64,000 nucleotides of DNA, taken from Thalassobacillus sp. CUG 92003 (GTDB lineage Bacteria; Bacillota; Bacilli; Bacillales; Halobacillaceae). The notes under the pieces are model-generated. The model saw nothing but the letters and a program-made list of their open reading frames with translations, had not been told where the DNA came from and searched no databases. Numbering within the stretch: the first letter of the stretch is position 1; every line of letters begins with the position of its first letter. This document shows positions 44,388 through 54,209 of the stretch, piece by piece. A program made the translations under genes and the position numbers. The stretch is from contig NZ_JABLSJ010000001.1 in assembly GCF_013618635.1 (NCBI RefSeq), positions 1 to 64,000 on the forward strand, given 5' to 3'.

Positions 44388-45880
44388 TGGATTGGTTAAG
44401 TTTACTCATTTTCTCCCCGATTCTTGGCATGCTGTTACTTGCGACAGTTCATCGCAAAAATGAATCTCTGATTAAGGCTATTGCAGTATCGGCTACAGCC
44501 TTGTCAATGGTTATAGCGGTCCTGGTATTCGTCTTATTTCATCAAGGAATTTCCCATGCAGTGTCATACCAATGGATCAATTTCGGCCACGACAACATCG
44601 TTTTCCTCTTGAATTACGAACTCGGTGTTCAGGGCTTTTCGGTGCTGTTGCTTCTGTTGACGTCAGTTCTTACGCTATTGGCAGCTTTTGTGGCGACATT
44701 TCAAATTAAGAAAAATTTAAAACCTTTCTTTCTCTGGCTGCTGATCATGGAGGTCGGCATGCTCGGGGTCTTTTCATCAGAAAACCTTGTGCTGTTCTTC
44801 TTATTTTTCGAAATGACGCTTGTGCCGATGTTTTTCCTCATCGGGCGGTGGGGCGACCGGGAACGCGAACGCACCGCTTACCGCTTTCTGATTTATAACG
44901 GCCTGGGGTCAGCCGTATTGTTATTGGCGATCAGCGCGTTGTTTGCTCGAACAGGCACGACCAATATTGCTTTACTGCAGGAAATCATGGCAAATGAAGT
45001 CCAGGGAAGTGCTGCCATTAGTGAGACATTTCGAAATGGCATCCTGTGGGCGATGTTAATCGCTTTCGGCATTAAAATGCCAATCGTTCCCTTGCACACA
45101 TGGATGGTTCGAGTCCATGTACATGCCCCGCCGGTTTTAGTGATCATTCATGCTGGCGTCCTGCTGAAAATTGGCGCCTACGGTATCATTACTTTTGGGG
45201 CCGGAATATTTCCAGAACAATTTGCCCAGATCTCAACTTTCATTGCAATCCTCGGCGTGATTAACATTTTGTATGGGGCCTTGCTTGCCCTCGGACAAAC
45301 GGAACTGAAACATGTATTAGCATATTCCAGCGTTTCACATATGGGGATTGTTTTGCTCGGTGTAGCTGCCTTGAATCAGCCAGGTTACCACGGTGCTATC
45401 TTTCAAACCCTTTCACATGGCGTTATTGCAGCCCTCCTATTCCTTATAGTCGGCATTGTTCACAGCCGCACGCAATCGACCCAGTTAAAGGATTTAACTG
45501 GATTGGCCAAAGCCATGCCGATCGCTTCAGGATGCTGGCTTGTAGCAGGTATGGCCACACTCGGCCTTCCGGGTACGAGTGGTTTCATATCAGAGCTGCT
45601 GGCATTTCTCGGGTTGTTTGAAACAGAACCGATTCTAGCAGGGGTTGGAATGGTCGGCCTCATTTTGACAACGGTCTATGTGATGCGAATCATCTTGAGC
45701 ATGACGCATGGCAAGCATACACTGAAACCACCGACTGAACTGCGTGATTTAACACATTCTGAAATGGCTCCAGTGTTCGTGCTTGTACTGTTGATTATTG
45801 CAATTGGTGTGTGGCCGTCCCTGTTAACCTCCACGCTGAATCTGACGGTGCAGACTATTTCAATAGGAATAGGGGGGTGA
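44387..45880 (+). CDS. nuoM: NADH-quinone oxidoreductase subunit M
   Basis: Antiporter-like proton-pumping subunit. It has 497 residues from ATG 44387, which follows CAGGAGG and overlaps the nuoL stop by one base. The frame is open upstream inside nuoL, but that part is not NuoM-like. LPLHTW here reads VPLHTWMVRVHVHAPPVL, where most NuoM have LPDAHVEAPT; the stretch is diverged yet in frame. ELKHVLAYSSVSHMGIVLLG follows. Confidence 0.95.
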   Translation: MDWLSLLIFSPILGMLLLATVHRKNESLIKAIAVSATALSMVIAVLVFVLFHQGISHAVSYQWINFGHDNIVFLLNYELGVQGFSVLLLLLTSVLTLLAAFVATFQIKKNLKPFFLWLLIMEVGMLGVFSSENLVLFFLFFEMTLVPMFFLIGRWGDRERERTAYRFLIYNGLGSAVLLLAISALFARTGTTNIALLQEIMANEVQGSAAISETFRNGILWAMLIAFGIKMPIVPLHTWMVRVHVHAPPVLVIIHAGVLLKIGAYGIITFGAGIFPEQFAQISTFIAILGVINILYGALLALGQTELKHVLAYSSVSHMGIVLLGVAALNQPGYHGAIFQTLSHGVIAALLFLIVGIVHSRTQSTQLKDLTGLAKAMPIASGCWLVAGMATLGLPGTSGFISELLAFLGLFETEPILAGVGMVGLILTTVYVMRIILSMTHGKHTLKPPTELRDLTHSEMAPVFVLVLLIIAIGVWPSLLTSTLNLTVQTISIGIGG

Positions 45881-45884
45881 TGGT

Positions 45885-47396
45885 TTGGATATAGGGACAT
45901 TGCTCAGTTATCCGTGGGAAATCATGATGCCGGAATTCATCATATTAATTGCAGCAACAGGATTGTCGCTCACTGATCTTTTTCTCCCAAGCCGCGTAAA
46001 CCGGAGAATATTCGGATGGATCAGCGCCGCTGCAGTATTAGCAGCCTTAATCAGCCTACTGACGCAGGCAGGAAGTGAGCCAGCTCAGATCCTCCATAAC
46101 ACATACCGACTTGATTCCTTTTCGATCAGCTTCAAAGCGCTCCTTTTGTTCGGAACGTTATTGGTGTTATTGATCAGCACCTCATATTTAGCCCGTTCTG
46201 ATGTCGAGGAACAAGGTGAATGGTATTATTTATTCCTCGCCGCTTTGCTCGGAGCGATGATGATGGCTAGCAGTGCGGATCTCATTACGTTATTTGTCGG
46301 CTTGGAATTGTTGGCCATTGCCTCCTACATTCTCACTGGCATACGGAAAAAGTCGGCAGAATCTAACGAAGCCGCCATGAAATACGCGATTAATGGCGGA
46401 ATTGCAACGGCTGTGACCTTATTTGGCTTCAGTTACTTGTATGGTTTGTCAGGCAGTACGAATCTTGGCGATATTTCCCGGGAAATTTCCGCTCTTTCTG
46501 CAGACCACGGACATGCTTTGACAGTTGCCGCCTTTATTATCACGTTTGTCGGTTTATCGTTCAAATTAGCTACCGTTCCTTTTCATATGTGGGCCCCCGA
46601 TATCTATCAGGGTTCGCCCTTGCCCGTCATGGCTTTTTTAAGTGTTGTGTCTAAAACAGCAGGTTTCATTATTTTGTTCCGTGTGATGCTTAGTATATTT
46701 CCGACCGTTCAAGGCTTCCAGCCGGATGAAAGTCTCTACCAGTCTGTGATGATTTTTGTCAGTATTGCGGCGGGCCTCACGATGATCATCGGCAATATAT
46801 TAGCTTTACGACAAAATAATATAAAACGTTTGTTCGCCTATTCTAGTATTGCGCATGCAGGCTACTTGCTCGTTCCGTTCGTGGCCTTTTCTCAAATGAT
46901 GTTCGAGAGTACATGGTTTTACTTGCTTGCCTATGTGTTCATGAATCTCGGGGCATTAGCTGTTTTACACATTATCATATCCGAAAATCAATCAGCGCAT
47001 ATTTCCGGTTTCGCCGGACTTTATCAGCGGTCACCGGTTTTAACGGTATGTATGACAATCTTCCTATTATCGTTAGCAGGCATTCCCGGAACGGCAGGGT
47101 TCATGGGTAAATTGCACATTTTTATCGGGGCATTGTTTGCGGATCCCTCCCGTTACGTTCTGGTCAGCGTCATGCTCGTGACGACAGTGGTGTCGTACAT
47201 CTACTATTTCAGCATAATGCTGCACATGTACATGCGGCCGCCAAAGCGTTACACGAAAATCACCTGGCCAATAGGGGCCACACTGACCATCGCTTTATGC
47301 GTGGCAGGCACCTTGCTGCTCGGTATATTTCCTGGAGCGGCCCTGCAATTTTTACAGGAGTACTTTTGGTTCAATGACATGTTCACCCTCAATTAG
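45885..47396 (+). CDS. nuoN: NADH-quinone oxidoreductase subunit N
   Basis: Third antiporter-like pump subunit, last gene of the operon. It has 503 residues. FVGLELLAIASYILTGIRK, VPFHMWAPDIYQGSPLPVMA and NIKRLFAYSSIAHAGYLLV are intact. The TTG start has AGGGGGGTGA eight bases upstream. A terminator follows. Confidence 0.96.
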   Translation: MDIGTLLSYPWEIMMPEFIILIAATGLSLTDLFLPSRVNRRIFGWISAAAVLAALISLLTQAGSEPAQILHNTYRLDSFSISFKALLLFGTLLVLLISTSYLARSDVEEQGEWYYLFLAALLGAMMMASSADLITLFVGLELLAIASYILTGIRKKSAESNEAAMKYAINGGIATAVTLFGFSYLYGLSGSTNLGDISREISALSADHGHALTVAAFIITFVGLSFKLATVPFHMWAPDIYQGSPLPVMAFLSVVSKTAGFIILFRVMLSIFPTVQGFQPDESLYQSVMIFVSIAAGLTMIIGNILALRQNNIKRLFAYSSIAHAGYLLVPFVAFSQMMFESTWFYLLAYVFMNLGALAVLHIIISENQSAHISGFAGLYQRSPVLTVCMTIFLLSLAGIPGTAGFMGKLHIFIGALFADPSRYVLVSVMLVTTVVSYIYYFSIMLHMYMRPPKRYTKITWPIGATLTIALCVAGTLLLGIFPGAALQFLQEYFWFNDMFTLN

Positions 47397-47401
47397 CTCA
47401 T

Positions 47402-47443
47402 AAAAAATTAGCCACTTTTAATCATTTAGAGTGGCTATTTTTT
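47402..47443 (+). terminator. nuo operon terminator
   Basis: AAAAAATTAGCCACT and AGTGGCTATTTTTT arms around a 13-base loop, immediately after nuoN. Confidence 0.9.
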
Positions 47444-47630
47444 ATGTTTTAGTGGATATTAAGAAAGAGGGGAATGAAAGATAGTGGAAACTTTTGCAAA
47501 TGGAATGTTTAGTATCGAGATTTTTATGGTATTTACTCCATAACCCCTCCGTTTTCATTGACAATCGCCAACCTCAGGTGGCATGTTGGGTTGAGGATTT
47601 ATCTCTTGAAAACAAATTGGGAAGGGTGTA

Positions 47631-47882
47631 ATGGATATGCTTGAATCTGTAGGTCAGGATATGGGCCAACAAGCACTGATTGGAATGCTCTCACATCTTA
47701 CGTTCATCGTCATTACATGGTATGTTTTGCAGATTGTAAAGTTGGATGCATTATTCGTAAAAGGTCGTACGTTTGAAATTCGTGTACTGATGATCTTTTT
47801 AACCATTGCTATCGGGACAACCGTCAGTCGTTTTTTCCTTGATTTCATTGAATGGTCAGGGCAGCTCATTTATTTATTTTAG
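47631..47882 (+). CDS. ywzB: DUF1146 membrane protein YwzB
   Basis: An 83-residue membrane protein with two or three helices, DUF1146 family, function unknown. It has WYVLQIVKLDALF and the C-terminal IAIGTTVSRFFLDFIEW. In B. subtilis it directly follows atpC; here the nuo operon separates them. GGGAAGGGTG precedes the ATG. Confidence 0.9.
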   Translation: MDMLESVGQDMGQQALIGMLSHLTFIVITWYVLQIVKLDALFVKGRTFEIRVLMIFLTIAIGTTVSRFFLDFIEWSGQLIYLF

Positions 47883-47973
47883 TGTCGTTTCATGACACGA
47901 TTTGCTGAGTATGGATCCCACTCCCATAGGCGAAACTGTTTCTAACAGAAATCGTCAGGGGAGGATCCTAATC

Positions 47974-48702
47974 GTGAAACACATTATTCTAGTATCGTTT
48001 GCCATCATCAGTATTACTGCATCATTTTTTCAACCTGGGGAAGCCGCTCTCGAAACGGGTGAAACAGCCCCTCTTCAAGAGTTGGCAGATTACGCCCGCG
48101 CCGAGGACTGGCAGTTGGAGAAATGGGAAGTTCTTCTAAAAGACACGGTGAGTGGTAAGCGAGAAGCGGAGATAATGACTGAGCTCGGCGATGTGTTTCC
48201 GGATCAGGTTATGCGTATCACCAATACGGCTTCTCATAAGCGTGTTCAAGTCAAAAACCGACAATCTGACACGTCCATGACCGAAGAGTTTATCGCAATT
48301 ATTCCAGCAAACCAAACCGATAAAATAGACTTAATGTATAAAGTTACGGGGACCAATCAGACATCTATTCACACATTTAAGCAAAGTACTCAATTCGAGC
48401 ATATACAAAATCAGGTTTTATCGAAAAATGTCATATATTTTTCTTGTATTCGAGTGCAAATTAATGATATTATGAATGATGTTTTAGTGTACGAAAAATT
48501 CAAAGAAGCTTTTGATATAACAACAGTTGAAAAAGTAGACGAAGGAACCTGGAAGAGCATTTCGGGTTACACGCCAAAATGGGAAGATGTCATTCCACTA
48601 TCGGACAACCATCCAATGAACATTCAATTCGCGGCAAGGAAGACTTTGGGCGCGGATACAACCGTTACAATTGGCACACCCATTATTACCACTGAATATT
48701 AA
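47974..48702 (+). CDS. ywmB: YwmB-family secreted protein
   Basis: A 242-residue exported protein of the YwmB family (named after a TATA-binding-protein-like fold). A signal peptide covers about 1-25 (MKHIILVSFAIISITASFF). The C-terminal part has SGYTPKWEDVIPL and PMNIQFAARK. The GTG at 47974 is chosen because GGGGAGGAT lies nine bases before it; the frame is open further upstream. It precedes murAA as in B. subtilis. The role is unknown. Confidence 0.9.
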   Translation: MKHIILVSFAIISITASFFQPGEAALETGETAPLQELADYARAEDWQLEKWEVLLKDTVSGKREAEIMTELGDVFPDQVMRITNTASHKRVQVKNRQSDTSMTEEFIAIIPANQTDKIDLMYKVTGTNQTSIHTFKQSTQFEHIQNQVLSKNVIYFSCIRVQINDIMNDVLVYEKFKEAFDITTVEKVDEGTWKSISGYTPKWEDVIPLSDNHPMNIQFAARKTLGADTTVTIGTPIITTEY

Positions 48703-48736
48703 TATTAATGAATAAGGACGCGGAGGAGAATGAACC

Positions 48737-50041
48737 TTGGAAAAAATCATCGTCCGTGGTGGGAGGCAGCTGAATGGCACTGTGAAAGCAGAAGGTGCCA
48801 AGAATGCCGTACTGCCTGTCATCGCAGCAAGTATAATCGCTAGTGAAGGAAAAAGTGTATTACATGAAGTGCCCGCTTTAGCTGATGTTTTTACGATCAA
48901 TGAAGTTATTCGATATATGAACGCTGATGTTGATTTTACAGAGAATACAGTCACCGTGGACGCTTCAAACGATTTGGAAACAGAAGCCCCGATTGAATAT
49001 GTGAGAAAGATGCGTGCATCTGTCCTTGTGCTGGGCCCACTGTTGGCTCGTTACGGACACGCAAAGGTTGCCCTGCCTGGCGGTTGTGCAATTGGATCAC
49101 GTCCCATTGATCAGCATTTAAAAGGTTTTGAAGCAATGGGAGCGGAAGTGACCGTTGGCAACGGCTATATTGAGGCGAATGTTAAAGGTCGGCTGAAAGG
49201 CGCTAAAATTTATCTTGATGTTCCGAGCGTAGGTGCTACTGAAAATATTATGATGGCAGCGGCACTTGCGGAAGGTAAAACCATTATTGAAAATTGTGCA
49301 AAAGAACCAGAAATCGTGGATTTGGCTAACTTCCTGAATAAAATGGGAGCGAATGTTGTTGGAGCTGGAACCGAAACCATTCGGATCAAAGGTGTCGATA
49401 AGCTTCACGGCGTGACGCATACCATCATACCTGATCGTATAGAAGCCGGTACATTGATGGTGGCCGCTGCTATTACAGGTGGGAACGTGTTAGTCAAAGG
49501 TGCCATGCATGAACATTTACGTTCCTTAGTATCCAAAATGGAAGAAATGGGCGTCATTATTGAGGAAGAAGGGGAAGGTCTCCGAGTTAAGGGACCTGAA
49601 ATCATGAAAGCGACGGATTTGAAAACGATGCCTCACCCAGGTTTTCCAACAGATATGCAGTCGCAAATGATGGCCCTGATGCTCAATGCCCATGGCACGA
49701 GTGTCATAACTGAAACGGTTTTTGAGAACCGCTTCATGCATGTGGAAGAATTCCGTCGTATGAATGCCAATTTGAAAATTGAAGGTCGCAGTGTCATTGT
49801 CGAAGGTCCATCTAAACTGCAAGGAGCTGAAGTAGCAGCCACCGATTTACGGGCAGGAGCTGCTTTGATCCTCGCAGGACTTGTAGCAGATGGTTATACG
49901 CGTGTGACAGACCTTAAACATTTGGATCGCGGTTATTTAAACTTTACAGAGAAACTCGCTTCTTTAGGAGCAAATATCGAACGCATTGATGAAGACTCAT
50001 ACGAAGAATCCGAAGCATCTGAATCTGTTTCGACATTATAA
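48737..50041 (+). CDS. murAA: UDP-GlcNAc 1-carboxyvinyltransferase MurAA
   Basis: Main MurA enzyme for the first committed peptidoglycan step. It has 434 residues. Lys22 lies in GAKNAVLP and catalytic Cys117 in [12 protein letters not shown], the classical motif. The TTG start follows GGAGGAG. It is the second MurA gene of the window; the paralogue at 10271 differs in the loop after the Cys. The gene is flanked by ywmB and spoIID as in B. subtilis. Confidence 0.96.
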   Translation: MEKIIVRGGRQLNGTVKAEGAKNAVLPVIAASIIASEGKSVLHEVPALADVFTINEVIRYMNADVDFTENTVTVDASNDLETEAPIEYVRKMRASVLVLGPLLARYGHAKVALPGGCAIGSRPIDQHLKGFEAMGAEVTVGNGYIEANVKGRLKGAKIYLDVPSVGATENIMMAAALAEGKTIIENCAKEPEIVDLANFLNKMGANVVGAGTETIRIKGVDKLHGVTHTIIPDRIEAGTLMVAAAITGGNVLVKGAMHEHLRSLVSKMEEMGVIIEEEGEGLRVKGPEIMKATDLKTMPHPGFPTDMQSQMMALMLNAHGTSVITETVFENRFMHVEEFRRMNANLKIEGRSVIVEGPSKLQGAEVAATDLRAGAALILAGLVADGYTRVTDLKHLDRGYLNFTEKLASLGANIERIDEDSYEESEASESVSTL

Positions 50042-50056
50042 TATGTGTGATTGACA

Positions 50057-50095
50057 GGCTTGCTCACTCCAAATTGGAGTGAGCAAGCTTTTTTT
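50057..50095 (+). terminator. murAA terminator
   Basis: GCTTGCTCACTCC and GGAGTGAGCAAGC form a perfect 13-bp stem followed by seven T. Confidence 0.95.
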
Positions 50096-50169
50096 AGTTC
50101 TACTATCTGCCCTTTCTGTATAAAATTTTTACTAGAGGAGTTCTATCATTTGAAGCAGGAGGGCGGAGT

Positions 50170-51192
50170 ATGTTTAGAAATAAAAAAACAGGAATCATGG
50201 CAGCCATCGCGATATTAATGATGATTTTGATCGTGCCAACTTTAATTGTCGTCCCATTTATTGGAAAGGGAGATGAGCAGCAAGTCACTGAAACAACAGC
50301 TGAAGAAACGTTAGAAGCATTAGACAAAGACCTTTCACCTTTCGATGTGAGAGTGCTGCGCACAGCCACTGAAAAAGTGGAATCCGTTCCGATCGAAGAG
50401 TATGTGTCACGCGTCGTTGCGTCTGAGATGCCGGTGGAATTTAATTCAGAAGCATTAAAAGCTCAGGCGTTAGCAGCCCGCACATACATTACTAAGCATT
50501 TGATCAATGAATCTGCCGTTTCAGAGCAAGCGGATGTGACGGACACGGTTCAGCATCAAGTGTACAAAAATGAACAAGAACTCCGAAAACAATGGCAAGG
50601 TGACTACATCCAGAATATGACAAAGATTAATCAGGCGGTTGCCGCTACAGCAGGAAAAATTATCACATATCAAAACGAGCCCATTGAAGCTGCCTTCTTT
50701 TCGACAAGCAACGGAAAAACTGAGAACTCCGAAGACTACTGGGAGCAGGAAGTGCCTTACCTGAAAAGTGTAGAAAGCCCATGGGATGAAGAGTCGCCCA
50801 AGTATATGGATCAAAAAGTCCTGACGGTAGCTGAATTAGAAAGCGCGTTAGGAGTCGATTTACCAGCCACACTGCCCCAAATGAACATGACACGGACAGA
50901 AGGGGAAAGGGTTGAAGAAGTGACGGTTGCTGGTCAAACGTTCACTGGCCGTGACATACGAGAAAAACTGAAACTCCAGTCCAGCGACTTTACCATCAAG
51001 CAAAATGGCGAGCACATCATCTTTACGACGAAAGGCTATGGTCATGGCATAGGCATGAGTCAATACGGCGCAAACGGCATGGCCAAAGACGGAAGCACAT
51101 ACGAAGACATCATCCACCACTACTATAAAGGAACAAAAATCACACCATTCAACAAATTAACAGCCTCCATCTCAGAATTCGCAGCCCAATAA
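50170..51192 (+). CDS. spoIID: Stage II sporulation protein D
   Basis: Mother-cell lytic transglycosylase that, with SpoIIM and SpoIIP, drives engulfment. It has 340 residues. One N-terminal membrane helix (about 10-32) precedes the catalytic domain with RVVASEMPVEFNSEALKAQA (Glu in SEMP) and the C-terminal GYGHGIGMSQYGANGMA. GGAGGGCGGAG precedes the ATG. A sigma-E promoter is expected but I could not place it. Confidence 0.95.
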   Translation: MFRNKKTGIMAAIAILMMILIVPTLIVVPFIGKGDEQQVTETTAEETLEALDKDLSPFDVRVLRTATEKVESVPIEEYVSRVVASEMPVEFNSEALKAQALAARTYITKHLINESAVSEQADVTDTVQHQVYKNEQELRKQWQGDYIQNMTKINQAVAATAGKIITYQNEPIEAAFFSTSNGKTENSEDYWEQEVPYLKSVESPWDEESPKYMDQKVLTVAELESALGVDLPATLPQMNMTRTEGERVEEVTVAGQTFTGRDIREKLKLQSSDFTIKQNGEHIIFTTKGYGHGIGMSQYGANGMAKDGSTYEDIIHHYYKGTKITPFNKLTASISEFAAQ

Positions 51193-51202
51193 AATACCCG
51201 AC

Positions 51203-51245
51203 ACACCCGGCTCATTTGAAATTCCCTGTTTCGTACCAGGTACGC
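51203..51245 (+). repeat. Family C 43-bp repeat, copy C1
   Basis: ACACCCGGCTCATTT, a variable centre that can pair (GAAA..TTTC), then GTACCAGGTACGC. Just after it (51254-51281) an inverted partial copy of the 3' end (CGTACCTGGTACC) faces it. Confidence 0.8.
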
Positions 51246-51344
51246 ACAGAGGCACGTACCTCGAGCTCCGTACCTGGTACCACCAAAGCAAAATCAATTA
51301 TTCGCTGCAATAATACGGAGAAACTAGCAATCTCTATTACATGG

Positions 51345-51388
51345 AACGCCCGGCTCTTTTAGAAAACACCGTTTTGTACCAGGTACGC
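51345..51388 (+). repeat. Family C repeat, copy C2
   Basis: AACGCCCGGCTCTTTT, a centre with a perfect AAAAC-ACC-GTTTT hairpin, then GTACCAGGTACGC. Same orientation as C1. Confidence 0.8.
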
Positions 51389-51473
51389 CGAAACGGTGAG
51401 TTGAAACATTTTTTTCCTCTTGATGTATATCTTCTGATTTTTTTGCTCACAATGTTGCTGAGGTGATGAAGAT

Positions 51474-52409
51474 ATGAGAGAGGAAGAAAAAAAGGGCGTC
51501 ACAAAATTAAAATTTAGACGCTTGTTACGTAAGAAGTGGATGTATCCAGCTATTTATTTGTCGGTAGCCGTTATTGTTTTGGCAGGTGTGCTCTGGTATC
51601 AGCAAAGCACAAATCAAGTAGCAGAAGATCTTGCTGAGAAACCAGAATCAGAAGTAGAAGATGAATTTGTTTTGGATGACTCTCAGCGTGACGAAGAAGC
51701 CGTCCCTGTTATGGAATCAGAAGAAGAGTTGCAGATGCCTTTAGCAGATGATGAGGAAGCCACAATTGTGACAAAGTTCTATGATTATGAAGGCTCAAGT
51801 GAAGATCAAGAAAATGCACTGGTTCTCTATAACAATAAGTACTATCAAAGCAAAGGTGTAGATATCACCAAAGGGGACGACCAGTCATTTGATGTCACCG
51901 CTGCAGCGTCTGGTACCGTAACAGAAGTTAAGGAAGATCCAATGTATGGACAGGTTATCACGCTTAGCCACGATCAGGATGTTACAACGGTTTATGCCAG
52001 TCTTGATCAAGTAGATGTCGAAGCAGGAACAGAAGTCGTTCAAGGTGACTTGCTTGGAACAGCCGGACAAAATTATTTCGGACAAGCAAGCGGCGTTCAT
52101 GTTCATTTTGAAGTGCGTAAAGAAGGCGAAGCATTGAATCCAGAATCATTCTTTGGAAAACCGCTAGCCGATCTTGAAACACCTGATTTGGAAGAAGGAG
52201 CGTCAGATGAAGAAGAACAACCAGCGCCAAGTGAGCCTGGAAGTGAATCTGATTCTGAAGAAGGTTCCGAATCTGGATCTGACTCCGATGTTGTTGACCC
52301 TTCTGAAGGTGAAGAAATAGAGGAAGGCACAGAGGAGACACCCTCTAATGAGAATGAGGATCCTATTAACGAAGATTCTGAATCATCCATTTCCACAACA
52401 CAAACTTAA
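51474..52409 (+). CDS. spoIIQ: Stage II sporulation protein Q
   Basis: Forespore membrane protein that binds SpoIIIAH and holds the engulfing membranes together. It has 311 residues. A membrane helix covers about 23-42, followed by an acidic linker and a degenerate M23 peptidase domain. The first metal-ligand His is Ser126 (SKGVD), while Asp130 and the His209-Val-His211 pair remain. The same loss of His occurs in B. subtilis SpoIIQ, so it is a scaffold and not an active enzyme. A long Glu/Ser tail (235-311) is extra. Confidence 0.95.
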   Translation: MREEEKKGVTKLKFRRLLRKKWMYPAIYLSVAVIVLAGVLWYQQSTNQVAEDLAEKPESEVEDEFVLDDSQRDEEAVPVMESEEELQMPLADDEEATIVTKFYDYEGSSEDQENALVLYNNKYYQSKGVDITKGDDQSFDVTAAASGTVTEVKEDPMYGQVITLSHDQDVTTVYASLDQVDVEAGTEVVQGDLLGTAGQNYFGQASGVHVHFEVRKEGEALNPESFFGKPLADLETPDLEEGASDEEEQPAPSEPGSESDSEEGSESGSDSDVVDPSEGEEIEEGTEETPSNENEDPINEDSESSISTTQT

Positions 52410-52438
52410 AATGGAGGCTACAGCCTCCATTTTTTTTG
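52410..52438 (+). terminator. spoIIQ terminator
   Basis: ATGGAGGCT and AGCCTCCAT form a perfect stem with a 2-base nominal loop, followed by eight T. Confidence 0.9.
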
Positions 52439-52466
52439 CCCAAAAACAAATTTTCCAGACTTGCTA

Positions 52467-52583
52467 TCATCGATGTGTTGCTGTTACATATCCCTTCGCC
52501 TCAAGCCAGCCTCGTACATAGTCATGCCCATTTATCAGCATAAAATGCCCTGATAGGGTAATAACTGAAGAACGTTCAGGCAT
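52467..52583 (-). CDS. Possible small protein (38 residues)
   Basis: Short minus-strand frame in the 310-base gap between spoIIQ and spoIIID. It starts MPERSSVITL and contains INGHDYVRGWLEAKGYV, a composition that looks protein-like. Upstream there is only a weak TAGGA. It is not recognised and could be chance or the tail of a lost gene. The rest of the gap shows nothing else I can name. Confidence 0.25.
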   Translation of the reverse strand: MPERSSVITLSGHFMLINGHDYVRGWLEAKGYVTATHR

Positions 52584-52747
52584 AATCACAAAATCCTAAT
52601 AATAAAATGATGATAACCGAGCATTCGGTAACATCCAAGGATCTTACAACATGACTGAACTGAATACGCTCATTACACACCTATGATCATGACTGTAAGC
52701 TTGTCTCAATATCCCCCTTGGATAGTCAACCATAGGAGGCGAGTGAT

Positions 52748-53029
52748 GTGCATGACTACATCAAAGAACGGACCATCAGGATAGGGGAATATATTGTCGA
52801 ATCAAAAAAAACGGTCAGAGTCATAGCAAAAGAATTCGGTGTCTCCAAAAGCACCGTGCACAAAGATTTGACAGAACGACTGCCGGAACTGAATCCTGAA
52901 TTGTCCCAAAAGGTTAAAAAAATCCTCGATTATCACAAAGAAATCCGCCACCTCCGCGGCGGTGAGGCGACAAAACGAAAGTACCAGATGAAACTACAGC
53001 CTGAGGAGCCAGCTCATCCTATACATTAA
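52748..53029 (+). CDS. spoIIID: Stage III sporulation transcription regulator SpoIIID
   Basis: Small mother-cell DNA-binding regulator that modifies sigma-E and sigma-K regulons. It has 93 residues. The helix-turn-helix is VIAKEFGVSKSTVHKDLTER. The GTG start has AGGAGG seven bases upstream. It precedes mbl as in B. subtilis. Confidence 0.96.
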   Translation: MHDYIKERTIRIGEYIVESKKTVRVIAKEFGVSKSTVHKDLTERLPELNPELSQKVKKILDYHKEIRHLRGGEATKRKYQMKLQPEEPAHPIH

Positions 53030-53193
53030 TGGCGAGATCCTCCCTTTGTCACATTTCCTCGATTCGTAGAAAAAATTTTATTATGGGATGCGACGATTTT
53101 CGTAATTTTGTGATAGAATATAATATTAGATGAACTTTGTTTTCGGACGGATGTCTTAGAAGACTGGAAATGAACAGGGAGGATCTATAGAAC

Positions 53194-54189
53194 ATGTTTG
53201 CACGAGATATAGGAATAGACCTTGGTACAGCTAACGTATTGATACATGTAAAAGGAAAAGGGATCGTATTGAACGAACCGTCCGTTGTTGCCATGGATCG
53301 CAACAGCGGTAAGGTACTAGAAGTCGGCGATGCAGCGCGTAAAATGGTGGGGCGTACACCGGGAAACATTGAAGCGATACGTCCACTAAAAGACGGGGTC
53401 ATCGCTGATTTTGACGTGACTGAAGCTATGCTGAAGCACTTTATACAAAAAACGAATGTCCGCGGATTTCTTTCAAAACCGCGTATGCTCATTTGCTGCC
53501 CGACAAACATAACGAAAGTTGAACAAAAAGCGATCAGGGAAGCGGCTGAAAAATCAGGCGGCAAGCGCATATATCTGGAGGAAGAGCCGAAAGTAGCAGC
53601 CATCGGAGCAGGTATGGAAATTTTCCAGCCGAGCGGTAACATGGTCATCGACATTGGCGGCGGCACCACTGACGTCGCGGTTATTTCCATGGGCGACATC
53701 GTAACAGCTTCCACCATAAAAATGGCGGGGGACAAGTTCGACCATGAAATATTGCAATACATTAAAAAAGAGTACAAGTTATTGATCGGTGAACGGACTG
53801 CAGAAGATATCAAAATGACTGTGGCGACCGTCTTTAAAGGCTCGCGATCCGAAGAGATGGAAATCCGCGGCCGCGACATGGTGAATGGTCTGCCGAGAAC
53901 GATCAGTGTCAATTCTGATGAAATCGAGAAGTCTTTACGGGAATCAGTCTATGTCATTGTTCAGACGGCTAAACAAGTGCTGGAACAGACGCCGCCTGAG
54001 CTGTCTGCTGACATCATCGACCGTGGCGTCATCATGACCGGAGGTGGGGCGCTGTTACATGGCATCGACCAACTGATGGCTGAAGAATTGAAAGTGCCTG
54101 TATTCAAGGCAGAGGACCCGATGGACTGTGTCGCCAAAGGTACAGGTATCATGTTAGAGAATATTGATAAATTAACGCGCAATAAATGA
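53194..54189 (+). CDS. mbl: MreB-like actin homologue Mbl
   Basis: Bacterial actin that guides sidewall peptidoglycan and teichoic acid insertion for rod shape. It has 331 residues. DIGIDLGTANVLIHVKGKG is the phosphate 1 loop region, IDIGGGTTDVAVIS phosphate 2, and GGGALLHGIDQL the adenosine site. Its place after spoIIID and before flhO marks it as Mbl and not MreB or MreBH. Confidence 0.96.
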   Translation: MFARDIGIDLGTANVLIHVKGKGIVLNEPSVVAMDRNSGKVLEVGDAARKMVGRTPGNIEAIRPLKDGVIADFDVTEAMLKHFIQKTNVRGFLSKPRMLICCPTNITKVEQKAIREAAEKSGGKRIYLEEEPKVAAIGAGMEIFQPSGNMVIDIGGGTTDVAVISMGDIVTASTIKMAGDKFDHEILQYIKKEYKLLIGERTAEDIKMTVATVFKGSRSEEMEIRGRDMVNGLPRTISVNSDEIEKSLRESVYVIVQTAKQVLEQTPPELSADIIDRGVIMTGGGALLHGIDQLMAEELKVPVFKAEDPMDCVAKGTGIMLENIDKLTRNK

Positions 54190-54209
54190 GTTAAAAAGGA
54201 GCGATAGCT

